The notes below the pieces were generated by a model, which made no database searches, had not been told where the DNA came from, and saw only the letters and a program-made list of their open reading frames with translations. The translations under genes and the position numbers were made by a program. A stretch of DNA of 64,000 bases from Chryseobacterium daecheongense. Its GTDB lineage: Bacteria > Bacteroidota > Bacteroidia > Flavobacteriales > Weeksellaceae. The DNA lies in the NCBI RefSeq assembly GCF_003729955.1, contig NZ_RJTX01000001.1, forward strand, positions 558,001 to 622,000, in the 5' to 3' direction. Below, one piece after another: positions 1 through 8,706 of this stretch; the first letter of the stretch is position 1, and each line of letters begins with the position of its first letter.

Positions 1-647
1 ATCTGCTTTCTTTTATCTATTTAGGAGTAGGAGACGTTTTGAAGCTTTCATTTCACGTTGTTGAAGTTCCTTATCATACATTTATCCGTTGGTCGTTGCC
101 CAATGGAGCATCTGTCAACTGGGATGTCAACACAGCAAAAATAACTACAGATGATGAGTATCGGAAAGGCATTCTGGGAATTACTCCCGGATTCAATAAA
201 GAAACTGAGCTTAAACTTCAATATCTTAAGAATTTAACGAAAAATGAATTGATAGGATATTATTACTTCGTTGTTGGACGTTCCTTAAAAAAGGAAAGAA
301 AATATCCAGAAGCTCAAACAGCTTATTTGAAATCCATTCAATACCGCCCATCAAATTATATCGCAAGATATTGCCTGGCTTTTATGATTGTTTTTACAGG
401 AGCTTATCACTCACAGGACGACTTTCTGCTTGCTGAAAAAGTGGCCGGAGAAGCCTATCATCTCTATCCGGAAGATCAGGAAGTCGTGGAAACATATGCC
501 TGTTCATTAGCATTACTGGGAAAGTTTTCAGAAGCAAAGGACATTTTAAAATTATTTCTTCATTATGATACCGATTTGTACAATGCTTTTGAGAAAAATG
601 AAAATGGAATAGAGGTTTTCAAGAAAAAACATACCGTTATCGATTGA
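1..647 (+). CDS. Transglutaminase-like/TPR protein, 3' part only
   Basis: The frame is open from the first complete codon of the window (base 3) to TGA at 645-647, so the gene begins upstream. A TTG at 39 could act as a start, but the residues before it (LLSFIYLGVGDVLKLSF) continue the same fold, so I treat it as internal. The visible N-terminal part carries a His in PYHTFIRW and an Asp in VNWDVN, spaced like the His and Asp of a transglutaminase/SirB1-like catalytic triad. The Cys would lie outside the window. The rest is helical with TPR-like pairs (KYPEAQTAYLKSIQYRP and a second near the end). Enzymatic activity is unproven, since many such proteins are inactive. The family is seen by motif; the function is unknown. 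Confidence 0.6.
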   Translation, partial: LLSFIYLGVGDVLKLSFHVVEVPYHTFIRWSLPNGASVNWDVNTAKITTDDEYRKGILGITPGFNKETELKLQYLKNLTKNELIGYYYFVVGRSLKKERKYPEAQTAYLKSIQYRPSNYIARYCLAFMIVFTGAYHSQDDFLLAEKVAGEAYHLYPEDQEVVETYACSLALLGKFSEAKDILKLFLHYDTDLYNAFEKNENGIEVFKKKHTVID

Positions 648-767
648 CACTTTCATCTCTATTTCATAGCAGAAATTCCAGACTACATCATTTCAATATT
701 TCAAATATCTTAGCGACAGGGATTCACCGGTAATTCTACGTATATTTAATTTTAAGTAAAAACACTC

Positions 768-798
768 TTGTTTTTTCTCTTGCGTGTGATTAATTTTA
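768..798 (+). promoter_or_regulatory. Possible promoter of the PSD-family gene
   Basis: TTG at 768-770, 20 bases, then TAATTTTA at 791-798. This matches the Bacteroidota -33/-7 pattern (TTG, TAnnTTTG) with one mismatch in the -7 box. It would give a leader of about 40 bases before the ATG at 841. Confidence 0.3.
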
Positions 799-840
799 GG
801 GTTAAATTCATAAAAACATTAACCATAAAACACTATTATC

Positions 841-2166
841 ATGAATCACGTAAAATACAGAATTGGAAAATGGCTTCCCTCTGACAGAGATTTCCTGAAC
901 AGCTGGATAGAGAAAAAAGTCAACCAGGCAAAAAATTCTCAAACTCCGCTCAATCCGGCAATTGCAGATCTCAGAGATGCTATATATAACGATCCCATTT
1001 TATACATGAGCTTCACAAGCATGTATGATGAAATTCCACAAGGGTATAACGAACCTGTAAAGAATTTTGAAACAATGCTTCTTATCATGAACCAGATCTT
1101 ACAGGAAGCCCCTTGTTACAGTAAAATAGAAGACACAATCGGATTGGTTGGTTTTCCCATCAACGCTATTTTAGATTGGGCAATGGGAACCAGCGGCGGA
1201 TATTTGGCATTCACCAATTCCGTTGTCAATGAAAAACTAAGCGTGATACTGGATGAATGGAAACAATTCCTGCAAACCAGCGCTTCACAATACGTTCTGG
1301 TCAACGGTCCCGTAAATCAGCCACAGCCAGACTACACCAATCCTATAGGTTGGTTTTCTCCCGAAGCATTGGAAGCGATCGCCGCTATGGATCCACTAAG
1401 AGGACAGGGCAATGATCCTCAGGACGCTTTAGCCAATTTCATCTACAATTATCAATGTCAGCCGGATCAGCCTTATTTCGGGTTTAAAAGCTGGGATGAT
1501 TTTTTCACCCGCGAATTTAATCCCGGTATAAGAGAAGTGAGTCCGGAAGACAGCGATCCTTCAGTCATTGTGAACGCCTGTGAATCGGCACCTTATAATT
1601 GTGTGACCAATGCCATGATGAGAGATAAGTTCTGGATGAAAGGACAGCCTTACTCTTTGATCGATATTATGGATAATCATCCTTTAGCGGAACAATTCGG
1701 GGATAACAGCACGGTTTATCAGGCTTTTCTCTGCGCCAAAACCTATCACAGGTGGAACAGTCCGGTTGATGGAAAAATCGTAGCCATCCAAAATGTTCCC
1801 GGTACTTACTATGCAGAAGCACCTGTTGAAGGGTATGATCCTGCCGGACCCAATGACTCCCAAGGCTATATTGCCGAGTTAGCGGCAAGAGCATTGATTT
1901 TCATCCAATCAGATAATGAAAAAATAGGATTAATGTGCTTCGTTGCCATCGGTATGGCAGAAGTCTCCAGCTGTGAGATTACCGTGAATCCGGGAGATTA
2001 TGTCAGAAAAGGAGACCCGATAGGCACTTTCCATTTTGGAGGTTCAACCCATTGCTTGATTTTCAGGCCGGGAGTGAATATCAATTTTGATTTTCATGGA
2101 CAGACACCAAGCTTAAACACTTATAATATCCCTGTAAAAGCAAGAATTGGCGTGGTAGCTGATTAA
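841..2166 (+). CDS. Phosphatidylserine decarboxylase-family pyruvoyl enzyme
   Basis: A 441-residue protein of the phosphatidylserine decarboxylase superfamily. The C-terminal half has the conserved YHRWNSPVDG segment (catalytic His region) and GGST at residues 400-403. Self-cleavage before Ser402 would create the pyruvoyl cofactor, as at the LGST motif of Psd. The N-terminal ~200 residues match the extra PSDC-type domain found in fungal and some bacterial homologues and absent from classical ~220-300-residue Psd enzymes. There is no signal peptide or membrane helix, unlike membrane-bound Psd. The size and layout are those of soluble relatives such as fungal PsiD, which decarboxylates tryptophan, so an amino acid substrate is as likely as phosphatidylserine (inference). 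The gene stands alone between a weak promoter and a clear terminator. Confidence 0.8.
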   Translation: MNHVKYRIGKWLPSDRDFLNSWIEKKVNQAKNSQTPLNPAIADLRDAIYNDPILYMSFTSMYDEIPQGYNEPVKNFETMLLIMNQILQEAPCYSKIEDTIGLVGFPINAILDWAMGTSGGYLAFTNSVVNEKLSVILDEWKQFLQTSASQYVLVNGPVNQPQPDYTNPIGWFSPEALEAIAAMDPLRGQGNDPQDALANFIYNYQCQPDQPYFGFKSWDDFFTREFNPGIREVSPEDSDPSVIVNACESAPYNCVTNAMMRDKFWMKGQPYSLIDIMDNHPLAEQFGDNSTVYQAFLCAKTYHRWNSPVDGKIVAIQNVPGTYYAEAPVEGYDPAGPNDSQGYIAELAARALIFIQSDNEKIGLMCFVAIGMAEVSSCEITVNPGDYVRKGDPIGTFHFGGSTHCLIFRPGVNINFDFHGQTPSLNTYNIPVKARIGVVAD

Positions 2167-2194
2167 ATCCCAGGGTATTCAAAAATATAATAAG

Positions 2195-2226
2195 AGGGTT
2201 ATATCATTATGAATATAGCCCTTTTT
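2195..2226 (+). terminator. Rho-independent terminator after the PSD-family gene
   Basis: Arms at 2195-2203 (AGGGTTATA) and 2214-2222 (TATAGCCCT), 9 pairs with one G-T pair, followed by a T run. Confidence 0.8.
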
Positions 2227-2285
2227 GTTGTTTATTGATGGGCATAATTATTGTACAAAATCCTATAACCACAAAATATTTACAT

Positions 2286-2744
2286 ATGAAAACCGAACAA
2301 ACAATATCAGTATTGAATGATCTGCTGCATATTACCAATGACAGGATTGAAGGATTTGAAAAAGTAGAAGGAAAAATATGGGAAAAGTATCCCGATGTAA
2401 AAGGTGAATATGACCATATGATCTCTCAATCAAAGATTATGAAAATTGAACTCATCAACCTTATTACCGAAATCAACGGACAGCCACAAGATTCACCCTC
2501 GGTTGCCGGTGCCCTACACAGAGCATGGATCGATATTAAGAATTCTTTCCTATTCGCCAATGTAGAGTCCACATTAGAAAATGTAGTTTTTGGAGAAAAG
2601 GCAGCCATCAAAGCTTATGAAGATGCCATTAAAAGTGGGAGCCTCAGTGGAAGAAGCTTGGAAATCGTGACTGAACATTTAAAAAGTATTAAAGAATCTT
2701 ACCATCAATTTGAAAAGATGGAAGAATACAAAAAGAAAGAGTAG
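2286..2744 (+). CDS. PA2169-family four-helix-bundle protein (DUF2383)
   Basis: A 152-residue, all-helical acidic protein recognised as a DUF2383/PA2169-type four-helix bundle related in fold to ferritins and rubrerythrins. I chose the ATG at 2286 (MKTEQTISVLNDLL) over the upstream in-frame ATG at 2235. The family begins at this point, and the extra 17 residues are hydrophobic and would overlap the intergenic region just after a terminator. Conserved features are the LNDLLHITNDRIEGFEK opening helix and the ESTLENVVFGEKAAIKAYEDA helix. The biochemical function is not known. Homologues often occur in stress-induced gene sets, which fits the neighbours downstream. Confidence 0.85.
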   Translation: MKTEQTISVLNDLLHITNDRIEGFEKVEGKIWEKYPDVKGEYDHMISQSKIMKIELINLITEINGQPQDSPSVAGALHRAWIDIKNSFLFANVESTLENVVFGEKAAIKAYEDAIKSGSLSGRSLEIVTEHLKSIKESYHQFEKMEEYKKKE

Positions 2745-3063
2745 GGCTATTAAGCACTGCTAATCATTCCTCAACAAACAAGATTGAATATTAAATCTGA
2801 GATAAGGAAATTTCAGTTCACCATAAAATTTATTTTTTTATTAGTTAAAATTTTACTAAAGAAAATAATATTTACTTCATTTTTTTACATTTCAAAACCT
2901 AGCAAAATTTGAAATTTTCAATATTCCGAATTATTCATGAAAAATCATTTATATTAATGAAATATTAATTAATAAATTATTTTAATTATTTTTTCCAAAA
3001 TAATATAAACATATTGTTATTATTCATATCTTAGTGATGTAATAATCAAATAAATATTTACAC
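2745..3063 (+). other. AT-rich intergenic stretch, no gene seen
   Basis: About 320 very AT-rich bases before the bacteriocin-like gene. I found no ORF, RNA gene or strong hairpin. A weak -7-like TATCTTAG lies at 3027-3034 but has no properly spaced -33 box, so the promoter of the peptide gene is not clearly defined. Confidence 0.4.
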
Positions 3064-3348
3064 ATGAAAAACTTAAAAAAATTGAACAGAAACGAATTGA
3101 GAACTATTTCAGGTAACGGACTACTTGATAACATTGTAGGAGCAGCTAATGGCCTTGGTGGGGTAGTAAGCGGTGCTGTGAACGGTGCCGGTGCTATTGT
3201 AGGAGGTGTTGTTGGTGGTGCTGTAGGTACTATTGGCGGTGCTGTAGGTTCTGCAGGAAACCTTGCCGGTTCTACATTATGCCAGGTACAGTGTGTGATT
3301 AATGGTATTGTTACCATTAAATTACTTGCATGTGGATCTACTTGTTAA
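3064..3348 (+). CDS. Glycine-rich bacteriocin-like precursor peptide
   Basis: A 94-residue peptide. Residues 1-19 (MKNLKKLNRNELRTISGNG) match the Chryseobacterium-type bacteriocin-like leader: basic start, conserved L-R-x-ELR-x-I and a glycine pair at the putative cleavage site. The rest is very rich in Gly, Ala and Val (many GG and VGG repeats) and ends with four cysteines at 73, 77, 90 and 94 arranged CX3C-X12-CX3C. It is followed by a strong terminator, so it is monocistronic. No protease-exporter, radical SAM, lanthionine synthetase or immunity gene lies next to it, so processing genes must be elsewhere if it is exported. Antimicrobial activity is not shown; a structural or signalling peptide is possible. 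Confidence 0.75.
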   Translation: MKNLKKLNRNELRTISGNGLLDNIVGAANGLGGVVSGAVNGAGAIVGGVVGGAVGTIGGAVGSAGNLAGSTLCQVQCVINGIVTIKLLACGSTC

Positions 3349-3375
3349 GATAAACACAAATTCATGTTACTATAG

Positions 3376-3398
3376 ACCGCTCAAATGAGCGGTTTTTT
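3376..3398 (+). terminator. Terminator of the bacteriocin-like gene
   Basis: Perfect stem ACCGCTC (3376-3382) / GAGCGGT (3387-3393) with loop AAAT, then TTTTT. Confidence 0.9.
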
Positions 3399-3428
3399 AT
3401 TTTGGGCAAATAGGCTAATCCTAAAAAT

Positions 3429-3451
3429 ATAAGCAACACTTCGTTGCTTAT
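3429..3451. repeat. Inverted repeat, 9-bp arms
   Basis: ATAAGCAAC (3429-3437) and GTTGCTTAT (3443-3451) around loop ACTTC. It lies 30 bases past the terminator and has no T run, so it is not an obvious second terminator. Confidence 0.6.
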
Positions 3452-3630
3452 AATATAATGCATGTTTCAAATTTCTTTCCTCAAAAACATTTAAAATTAT
3501 TTTTACTAAGAAAGAATAAAAATGTTCGTTTCCGGTGTTCTTTTTATAATCTCATTCATCATACCACATTTAAATATAGTAACTTTACATATACAGCAAA
3601 CTTTATTCAAATAATAACAGCAATAATGTA

Positions 3631-6126
3631 ATGTACGATTTCAAAATATCCGGACTTACAGATCAACAGGTTATCACTGCAAGAAAAGAGCATGGATATA
3701 ACAAACTGGAATACAAAAAAGAAAATACACTTCTGTACTTTCTGAAAAACATTATAAAGGAACCAATGATCATTTTACTATTGGTTACCTCTTTTTTATA
3801 TTTCATTAATAATCAAATCAATGATGGTTTGTTCCTTGCTTTTGCCATCATATTGGTTTCAACCATTTCTTTGTATCAGGAATCCAGAAGCCGCAATGCC
3901 CTGGAAAAGCTAAAAACATTTACAAAGCCCAGCTGCAAAGTGATCCGTAACGGAGAAGTACAGCAAATCAACACAGAAGAGGTAGTGGTAGGAGACAGTA
4001 TCATGATGGAAGAGGGCGACCTGATCATTGCAGACGGAACCATCATACATTCCAATGATTTTTCTGTCAATCAATCTATTCTTACAGGAGAATCTCTTTC
4101 CGTATACAAAGATAAAAACGCTGAAGATCATTATGTATATTCGGGTACAATAGTAGCCAGCGGATTGGCCGTTGCTACTGTAACTGACATAGGGAACAAA
4201 ACCAAACTGGGAAAAATAGGGAAAAGCCTAGAAGATATCAAAGACGAGAAAAGCCCCCTGGAAATACAGATCAATGATTTTGTAAAGAAAATGATTATTG
4301 CCGGATCCATCATTTTTATTCTGGTATGGATTATGAATTATTTGCGGTCTTACAATATACTAGACAGCCTTCTAAAAGCACTCACGCTGGCAATGAGTAT
4401 CTTACCTGAAGAGATTCCTGTTGCCTTTGCTACATTCATGGCACTGGGAGCATGGCGTTTAATGAGAATGGGAATTATCGTGAAGCAGATGAAAACTGTA
4501 GAGACCTTGGGAAGTGCTACTATTATTTGCACGGATAAAACGGGAACGCTTACTGAAAATGAAATGACTTTGGCAAAACTGTTTCTTATTTCCTCTCAAA
4601 AAGAATTCAGTCCCGATGATATAAATAGAGAAGATGAAAAAGAGTTACTGGAATTATCCATGTGGGCAAGTGAACCCATCCCTTTTGATCCCATGGAAAA
4701 AGCATTGCATGAAGCTTATGGGAAACATTTTCAGGAGGACAAACGCCCTTACTTCAGAATGATCCATGAATATCCGCTTGATGGGAAGCCGCCTATGATG
4801 ACGCATATATTTGAAGATCAATCCGGGAACCGGATCATCGCTGCAAAGGGAGCTCCGGAAGCATTAATTGAGGTTTCCAAGCTTAATCCCGGCGAAAAGG
4901 AAAGCATCAGGATTGCTGTGAAAAATTTTGCTTCGAATGGCTACAGAGTATTAGGAGTAGGAGTGTCTCAACTTTCCGGAAACAGTTTTCCTGAGCATCA
5001 ACAGGAGCTCATCTTCAATTATAAAGGACTCATTGCATTTTATGACCCTCCGAAAAGAAATATGCAGCAGGTATTAAACGGCTTTTATCAGGCAGGAATA
5101 GCTGTAAAGATAATAACAGGGGATAATTCGGATACCACTATGGCCATAGCCAGACAAATAGGATTCAAGGGATATGAAAAAAGTATAACGGGAGAAGAGC
5201 TCATGAAACTACAGGACTCCGAACTCCGGGAATGTGTACAAAACATCAACATTTTCACCAGAATGTTTCCCGAAGCTAAGCTCAGAATCATAAAAGCACT
5301 GAAGACGGAAAAAGAAATCGTAGCTATGACAGGAGACGGCGTAAATGACGGCCCTGCCTTGAAAGCAGCGCATATTGGTATTGCTATGGGAAAGAAAGGT
5401 ACTGAAATAGCCAAACAGGCGGCCTCATTAATATTGGTAGACGATGATCTGGAAAAAATGATCAACGCGATATCTATGGGCAGAAGAATATATTCTAACC
5501 TGAAAAAGGCAATACAATACATCATTTCCATACACATTCCCATTATTTTGACGGTTTTTCTTCCTTTAGCTTTTAATTGGATGTATCCTAATATTCTGAC
5601 TCCTCTTCATGTAATTTTTTTAGAGCTGATAATGGGTCCTACATGTTCCATTATCTATGAAAATGAGCCTACGGAAGAAAATATAATGCTTCAAAAACCC
5701 AGACCTTTTGCAACCACTTTCTTTAAGGCAAAAGAATTAATGACAAGTATTATACAAGGAAGCTGCATTACAATAGGAGTTTTGTTTGTTTATCAGTTTT
5801 CGGTATTTCACGGATATACGGAAAATCTTACACGGACGATGGTTTTCAGCACACTGATTACAGCGAATATATTTTTGACCTTAATTAACCGTTCATTTTA
5901 TTATTCTGCTTTTACTACTCTGAAGTATAAAAACAATTTAATTCCACTCATTATCCTGCTCACAGTTATCATTTTAGGTCTCATCATCTATATTAAACCT
6001 TTAGCCGGATTCTTCAGATTTAAAGCATTAGAATTCTCTCAACTCGCTATTTGCTGCTTAACAGGGTTTGTTTCCGTAATTTGGTATGAAATTGTGAAAT
6101 TATTGAAAAGAATGAGCTCAAAATAA
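3631..6126 (+). CDS. Cation-transporting P-type ATPase (P2-like)
   Basis: An 831-residue P-type ATPase. All core motifs are present: TGES at 152-155 (actuator domain), PEEIP at 259-263 in the fourth membrane segment, DKTGTLT with the phosphorylated Asp302, and GDGVND at 568-573. There are two N-terminal helices, a second pair around the PEEIP segment and about six at the C terminus. There is no N-terminal heavy-metal domain or CPC motif, so it is not a copper/zinc exporter. PEEIP in place of the PEGLP of SERCA/PMR1-type pumps fits a P2-type pump for Ca2+ or another cation, but the ion cannot be told from sequence. It ends four bases from a convergent gene. Similar pumps are often part of stress islands. 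Confidence 0.9.
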   Translation: MYDFKISGLTDQQVITARKEHGYNKLEYKKENTLLYFLKNIIKEPMIILLLVTSFLYFINNQINDGLFLAFAIILVSTISLYQESRSRNALEKLKTFTKPSCKVIRNGEVQQINTEEVVVGDSIMMEEGDLIIADGTIIHSNDFSVNQSILTGESLSVYKDKNAEDHYVYSGTIVASGLAVATVTDIGNKTKLGKIGKSLEDIKDEKSPLEIQINDFVKKMIIAGSIIFILVWIMNYLRSYNILDSLLKALTLAMSILPEEIPVAFATFMALGAWRLMRMGIIVKQMKTVETLGSATIICTDKTGTLTENEMTLAKLFLISSQKEFSPDDINREDEKELLELSMWASEPIPFDPMEKALHEAYGKHFQEDKRPYFRMIHEYPLDGKPPMMTHIFEDQSGNRIIAAKGAPEALIEVSKLNPGEKESIRIAVKNFASNGYRVLGVGVSQLSGNSFPEHQQELIFNYKGLIAFYDPPKRNMQQVLNGFYQAGIAVKIITGDNSDTTMAIARQIGFKGYEKSITGEELMKLQDSELRECVQNINIFTRMFPEAKLRIIKALKTEKEIVAMTGDGVNDGPALKAAHIGIAMGKKGTEIAKQAASLILVDDDLEKMINAISMGRRIYSNLKKAIQYIISIHIPIILTVFLPLAFNWMYPNILTPLHVIFLELIMGPTCSIIYENEPTEENIMLQKPRPFATTFFKAKELMTSIIQGSCITIGVLFVYQFSVFHGYTENLTRTMVFSTLITANIFLTLINRSFYYSAFTTLKYKNNLIPLIILLTVIILGLIIYIKPLAGFFRFKALEFSQLAICCLTGFVSVIWYEIVKLLKRMSSK

Positions 6127-6130
6127 AACC

Positions 6131-7594
6131 TTATAGTTTCATTCCGGGCATCATGGGAATAAAGAGCCAGCATACCAAGGATATGATGATGATGCACACT
6201 ATATCAAGAATAAGCCCGGTTTTCATCATATACCGAATTTTCATTTTACTTTTGGCAAAAATTATGGCATTGGGAGGAGTTCCCATGGGAAGCATACTGG
6301 CACAACTGGCGCTCAAAGTCATAGGAATACCCAGCAGCAAAGGATTGATCTGTAAAGACAAAGCCAAAGAAGTTACTACCGGTGAAAGGATAATTACTAA
6401 AGCAAGGTTACTGATAATTTCACTTAAAAATACCGAAATGGCAGTCACTATCAGGATGAGCAAAAATAAATTATCTGTAGAAATCAATCTTAAACCGGAA
6501 GCCAATTCATGTAGTAGCTGTGATTTTTCAAGAGCATCGGCTAATGCTATTCCTCCCCCAAAAAGCAGCAATATATCCCATGCCATATTCCGGACGTCGG
6601 GCCAGGACATCAATCTCTCAGTTTCTCCCTCTGTTTTCTGCCCGGAAGGTATCAGAAATAGCAGAATACCACCCAACATACCAATAGCCGTATCATCTAA
6701 TAATATATAGCTTTGCCAGGCATTAACAATATCCTTTGTGATCCACAATACAACGGTGAGAATGAAAATAAATAAAACCCTCACTTCTGGTTTACTCATC
6801 AATCCCAATTGAAGCTGCGCTTTTTTAATGGCATTTGACGCTTCTTTGCTGTATCTGATATTATTGGGATATACTATTTTTACAAGTATTCCATAGAGTA
6901 ATAATAATAAAAATACGGTCAGAGGCAGAAATAAAATCATCCAGTCAGAAAAGCTAATGGTATAATCAAATCTGTCTTCAATGTACCCTGCATAGGCAAC
7001 ATTGGGTGGAGTAGCGATCACTGTGCCTATTGCAAAATTGGAAGCATAAGCAATGGAAAGCATTAATGCCAGGGAAAAGTTCTTTATATTCTTTGCATTT
7101 TTATTATGATTCTGAATAACATGGATAACCGATACCGCCAAAGGATACATCATCATGGTGGTAGCTGTATTGCTAAGCCACAAACTGAGAAAACCAGTTG
7201 CCATAATAAAGCCAAGTATAATCCGGTCTCCATTAGTTCCTGTAACCCTGATGATGCCCAAAGCTATTCTTTGATGAAGGTTCCATTTCTCAATGGCTAA
7301 AGCTATGAAAAAACCTCCCATAAACAGAAATACGATAGGATCTGCATAGTTCTCGGCTGCTTCTTTAAGGGATGTAATACCCAAAACAGGAAATAAGATA
7401 ACTGGCAGTAATGCCGTAACAGCCATGGGAACTGCCTCAAACACCCACCAAATGATCATAAGAACAGCAATGGAAAGCACCTGATTAGCGCGATAAGATA
7501 ATATAAAAGGGTTAATTATAAAACTTAAAACGCTAAGTGAAAAACCAAGTATTAAACCGATTTTTTTATGACTCAGTTGAAGATGTGTTGACAT
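6131..7594 (-). CDS. SLC13/DASS-family carboxylate transporter
   Basis: A 487-residue membrane protein with 11-13 hydrophobic segments. The SNTATTMMM stretch (first SNT-type motif) and the C-terminal SCASMLPMGTPPNAIIF stretch are the paired hairpin and sodium/substrate signatures of the divalent anion:Na+ symporter family (VcINDY-like). The likely substrate is a C4-dicarboxylate or related anion, taken up across the inner membrane with Na+. It is the last gene of the leftward MlaE-MlaF-MlaD set (42-base gap), so it may be cotranscribed although it has no lipid-transport role. It converges with the P-type ATPase gene with only 4 bases between stop codons and no visible terminator. Confidence 0.88.
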   Translation of the reverse strand: MSTHLQLSHKKIGLILGFSLSVLSFIINPFILSYRANQVLSIAVLMIIWWVFEAVPMAVTALLPVILFPVLGITSLKEAAENYADPIVFLFMGGFFIALAIEKWNLHQRIALGIIRVTGTNGDRIILGFIMATGFLSLWLSNTATTMMMYPLAVSVIHVIQNHNKNAKNIKNFSLALMLSIAYASNFAIGTVIATPPNVAYAGYIEDRFDYTISFSDWMILFLPLTVFLLLLLYGILVKIVYPNNIRYSKEASNAIKKAQLQLGLMSKPEVRVLFIFILTVVLWITKDIVNAWQSYILLDDTAIGMLGGILLFLIPSGQKTEGETERLMSWPDVRNMAWDILLLFGGGIALADALEKSQLLHELASGLRLISTDNLFLLILIVTAISVFLSEIISNLALVIILSPVVTSLALSLQINPLLLGIPMTLSASCASMLPMGTPPNAIIFAKSKMKIRYMMKTGLILDIVCIIIISLVCWLFIPMMPGMKL

Positions 7595-7636
7595 GGTTAT
7601 TGCAATTATATCGTTGTCACCGATTGATCAGGACCA

Positions 7637-8695
7637 TTATTTTTTCTGTTTTCTTGCCTCTTTTTTCTTTTTATTAAAATAACCTCTCAATAAAAAGTTA
7701 TGCTTGGCGGCTTCTTCTATTTCTTTCAGTTCGTCAACTCCTTTTTCAATATTAATAATCGTGGAATCTACAGATTTTCCCAGTTTAGGATTATTGATAA
7801 GCTTGGACATGACATTTTCATCATTGTTTATTTTTGAGGTGAATTTATTCAGATCCTGAGAGCTTTTTTCAAGATTGCGAAGCGTAGTCTCTAAATAAAT
7901 AGCCAAACTATCATTAGAAGATATTTCATGAAGGATATTATTTTTATTATTCAGTTGAGTCATGAAATCATTTATTTCTTTAGAGCTGTACCGCAAATCA
8001 TGAATACTTTTTTCAATGTCATCCGACCAGCTTTTATTAGTAAATATATTGGATACTGTACCATTCTTATTATTCAGAACGGGAGTAAATTGTGCCAGTT
8101 CTTCGGAACTTTTCTCCAAATTCCCGATAGTTCTGTCTATTCGGGTGGCAAAATCTTTATTGGTCATTATTTTGGCTAATAAACCGTTTTTATTATTCAT
8201 GTTATTGGTGAATTCTACAAGCTCATTGGTAATGATTTGAGTATTATCAGCACTTTTTTTAATGCTTAATAGTACGTCTTCTATTTCAGCAGCCTTATAG
8301 GAAGCAATGATATCATTATCTTTCACCACAGTAGTTGAACTTGTTCCGGGCGAAATGATAAGTACTTTATCTCCCACCAAACCGTCTGTTGCTATACTGG
8401 CAACAGCATCCGTTTTAATATATTTCTGCACATCTTTCCTGATCATAAGTTTTACCAGAACCAGTGAGTCTGAAATGAAATCGATCTTACTTACGGTTCC
8501 TACATTGATTCCCGAAAGACGTACATTGCTGCCTTGCTTTAATCCGCTCACATTTTTGAATTCTGAACGCAGAACGAAATTTGAACCGAATAAGTTCCTG
8601 TTGACACCAATGAAATAAATAGCCACTATAAAAATAATAAGGCCCAGTATTACAAAAGCTCCCAGTTTAAAGTGGTTTGATGACTCGTTTTTCAT
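7637..8695 (-). CDS. MlaD/MCE-domain lipid transport protein
   Basis: A 352-residue protein. It has an N-terminal membrane anchor (about residues 11-30), then an MCE domain (about 39-115, with FKNVSGLKQGSNVRLSGINVGTVSKI), then a long helical tail with repeated units of about 45 residues, each holding a FT or FM x LNNKN segment. It is the periplasmic substrate-binding component of an MCE-type ABC transporter that moves phospholipids between the two membranes. The gene follows mlaF by 11 bases and mlaE before it, the usual order. The tail repeats suggest a long coiled coil or needle, as seen in PqiB/YebT-like or Mce proteins (inference). Confidence 0.9.
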   Translation of the reverse strand: MKNESSNHFKLGAFVILGLIIFIVAIYFIGVNRNLFGSNFVLRSEFKNVSGLKQGSNVRLSGINVGTVSKIDFISDSLVLVKLMIRKDVQKYIKTDAVASIATDGLVGDKVLIISPGTSSTTVVKDNDIIASYKAAEIEDVLLSIKKSADNTQIITNELVEFTNNMNNKNGLLAKIMTNKDFATRIDRTIGNLEKSSEELAQFTPVLNNKNGTVSNIFTNKSWSDDIEKSIHDLRYSSKEINDFMTQLNNKNNILHEISSNDSLAIYLETTLRNLEKSSQDLNKFTSKINNDENVMSKLINNPKLGKSVDSTIINIEKGVDELKEIEEAAKHNFLLRGYFNKKKKEARKQKK

Positions 8696-8706
8696 GATTC
8701 AGGTTT

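Noticed and set aside
5088..5543. 151-codon minus-strand frame inside the P-type ATPase gene
   Set aside because: Antisense shadow of a strongly conserved coding region; no start signal and no family resemblance.
6153..6710. 185-codon plus-strand frame antisense to the SLC13 gene
   Set aside because: Complement of a membrane protein gene; the translation is low-complexity and unlike any family, while the minus-strand protein has clear SLC13 motifs.
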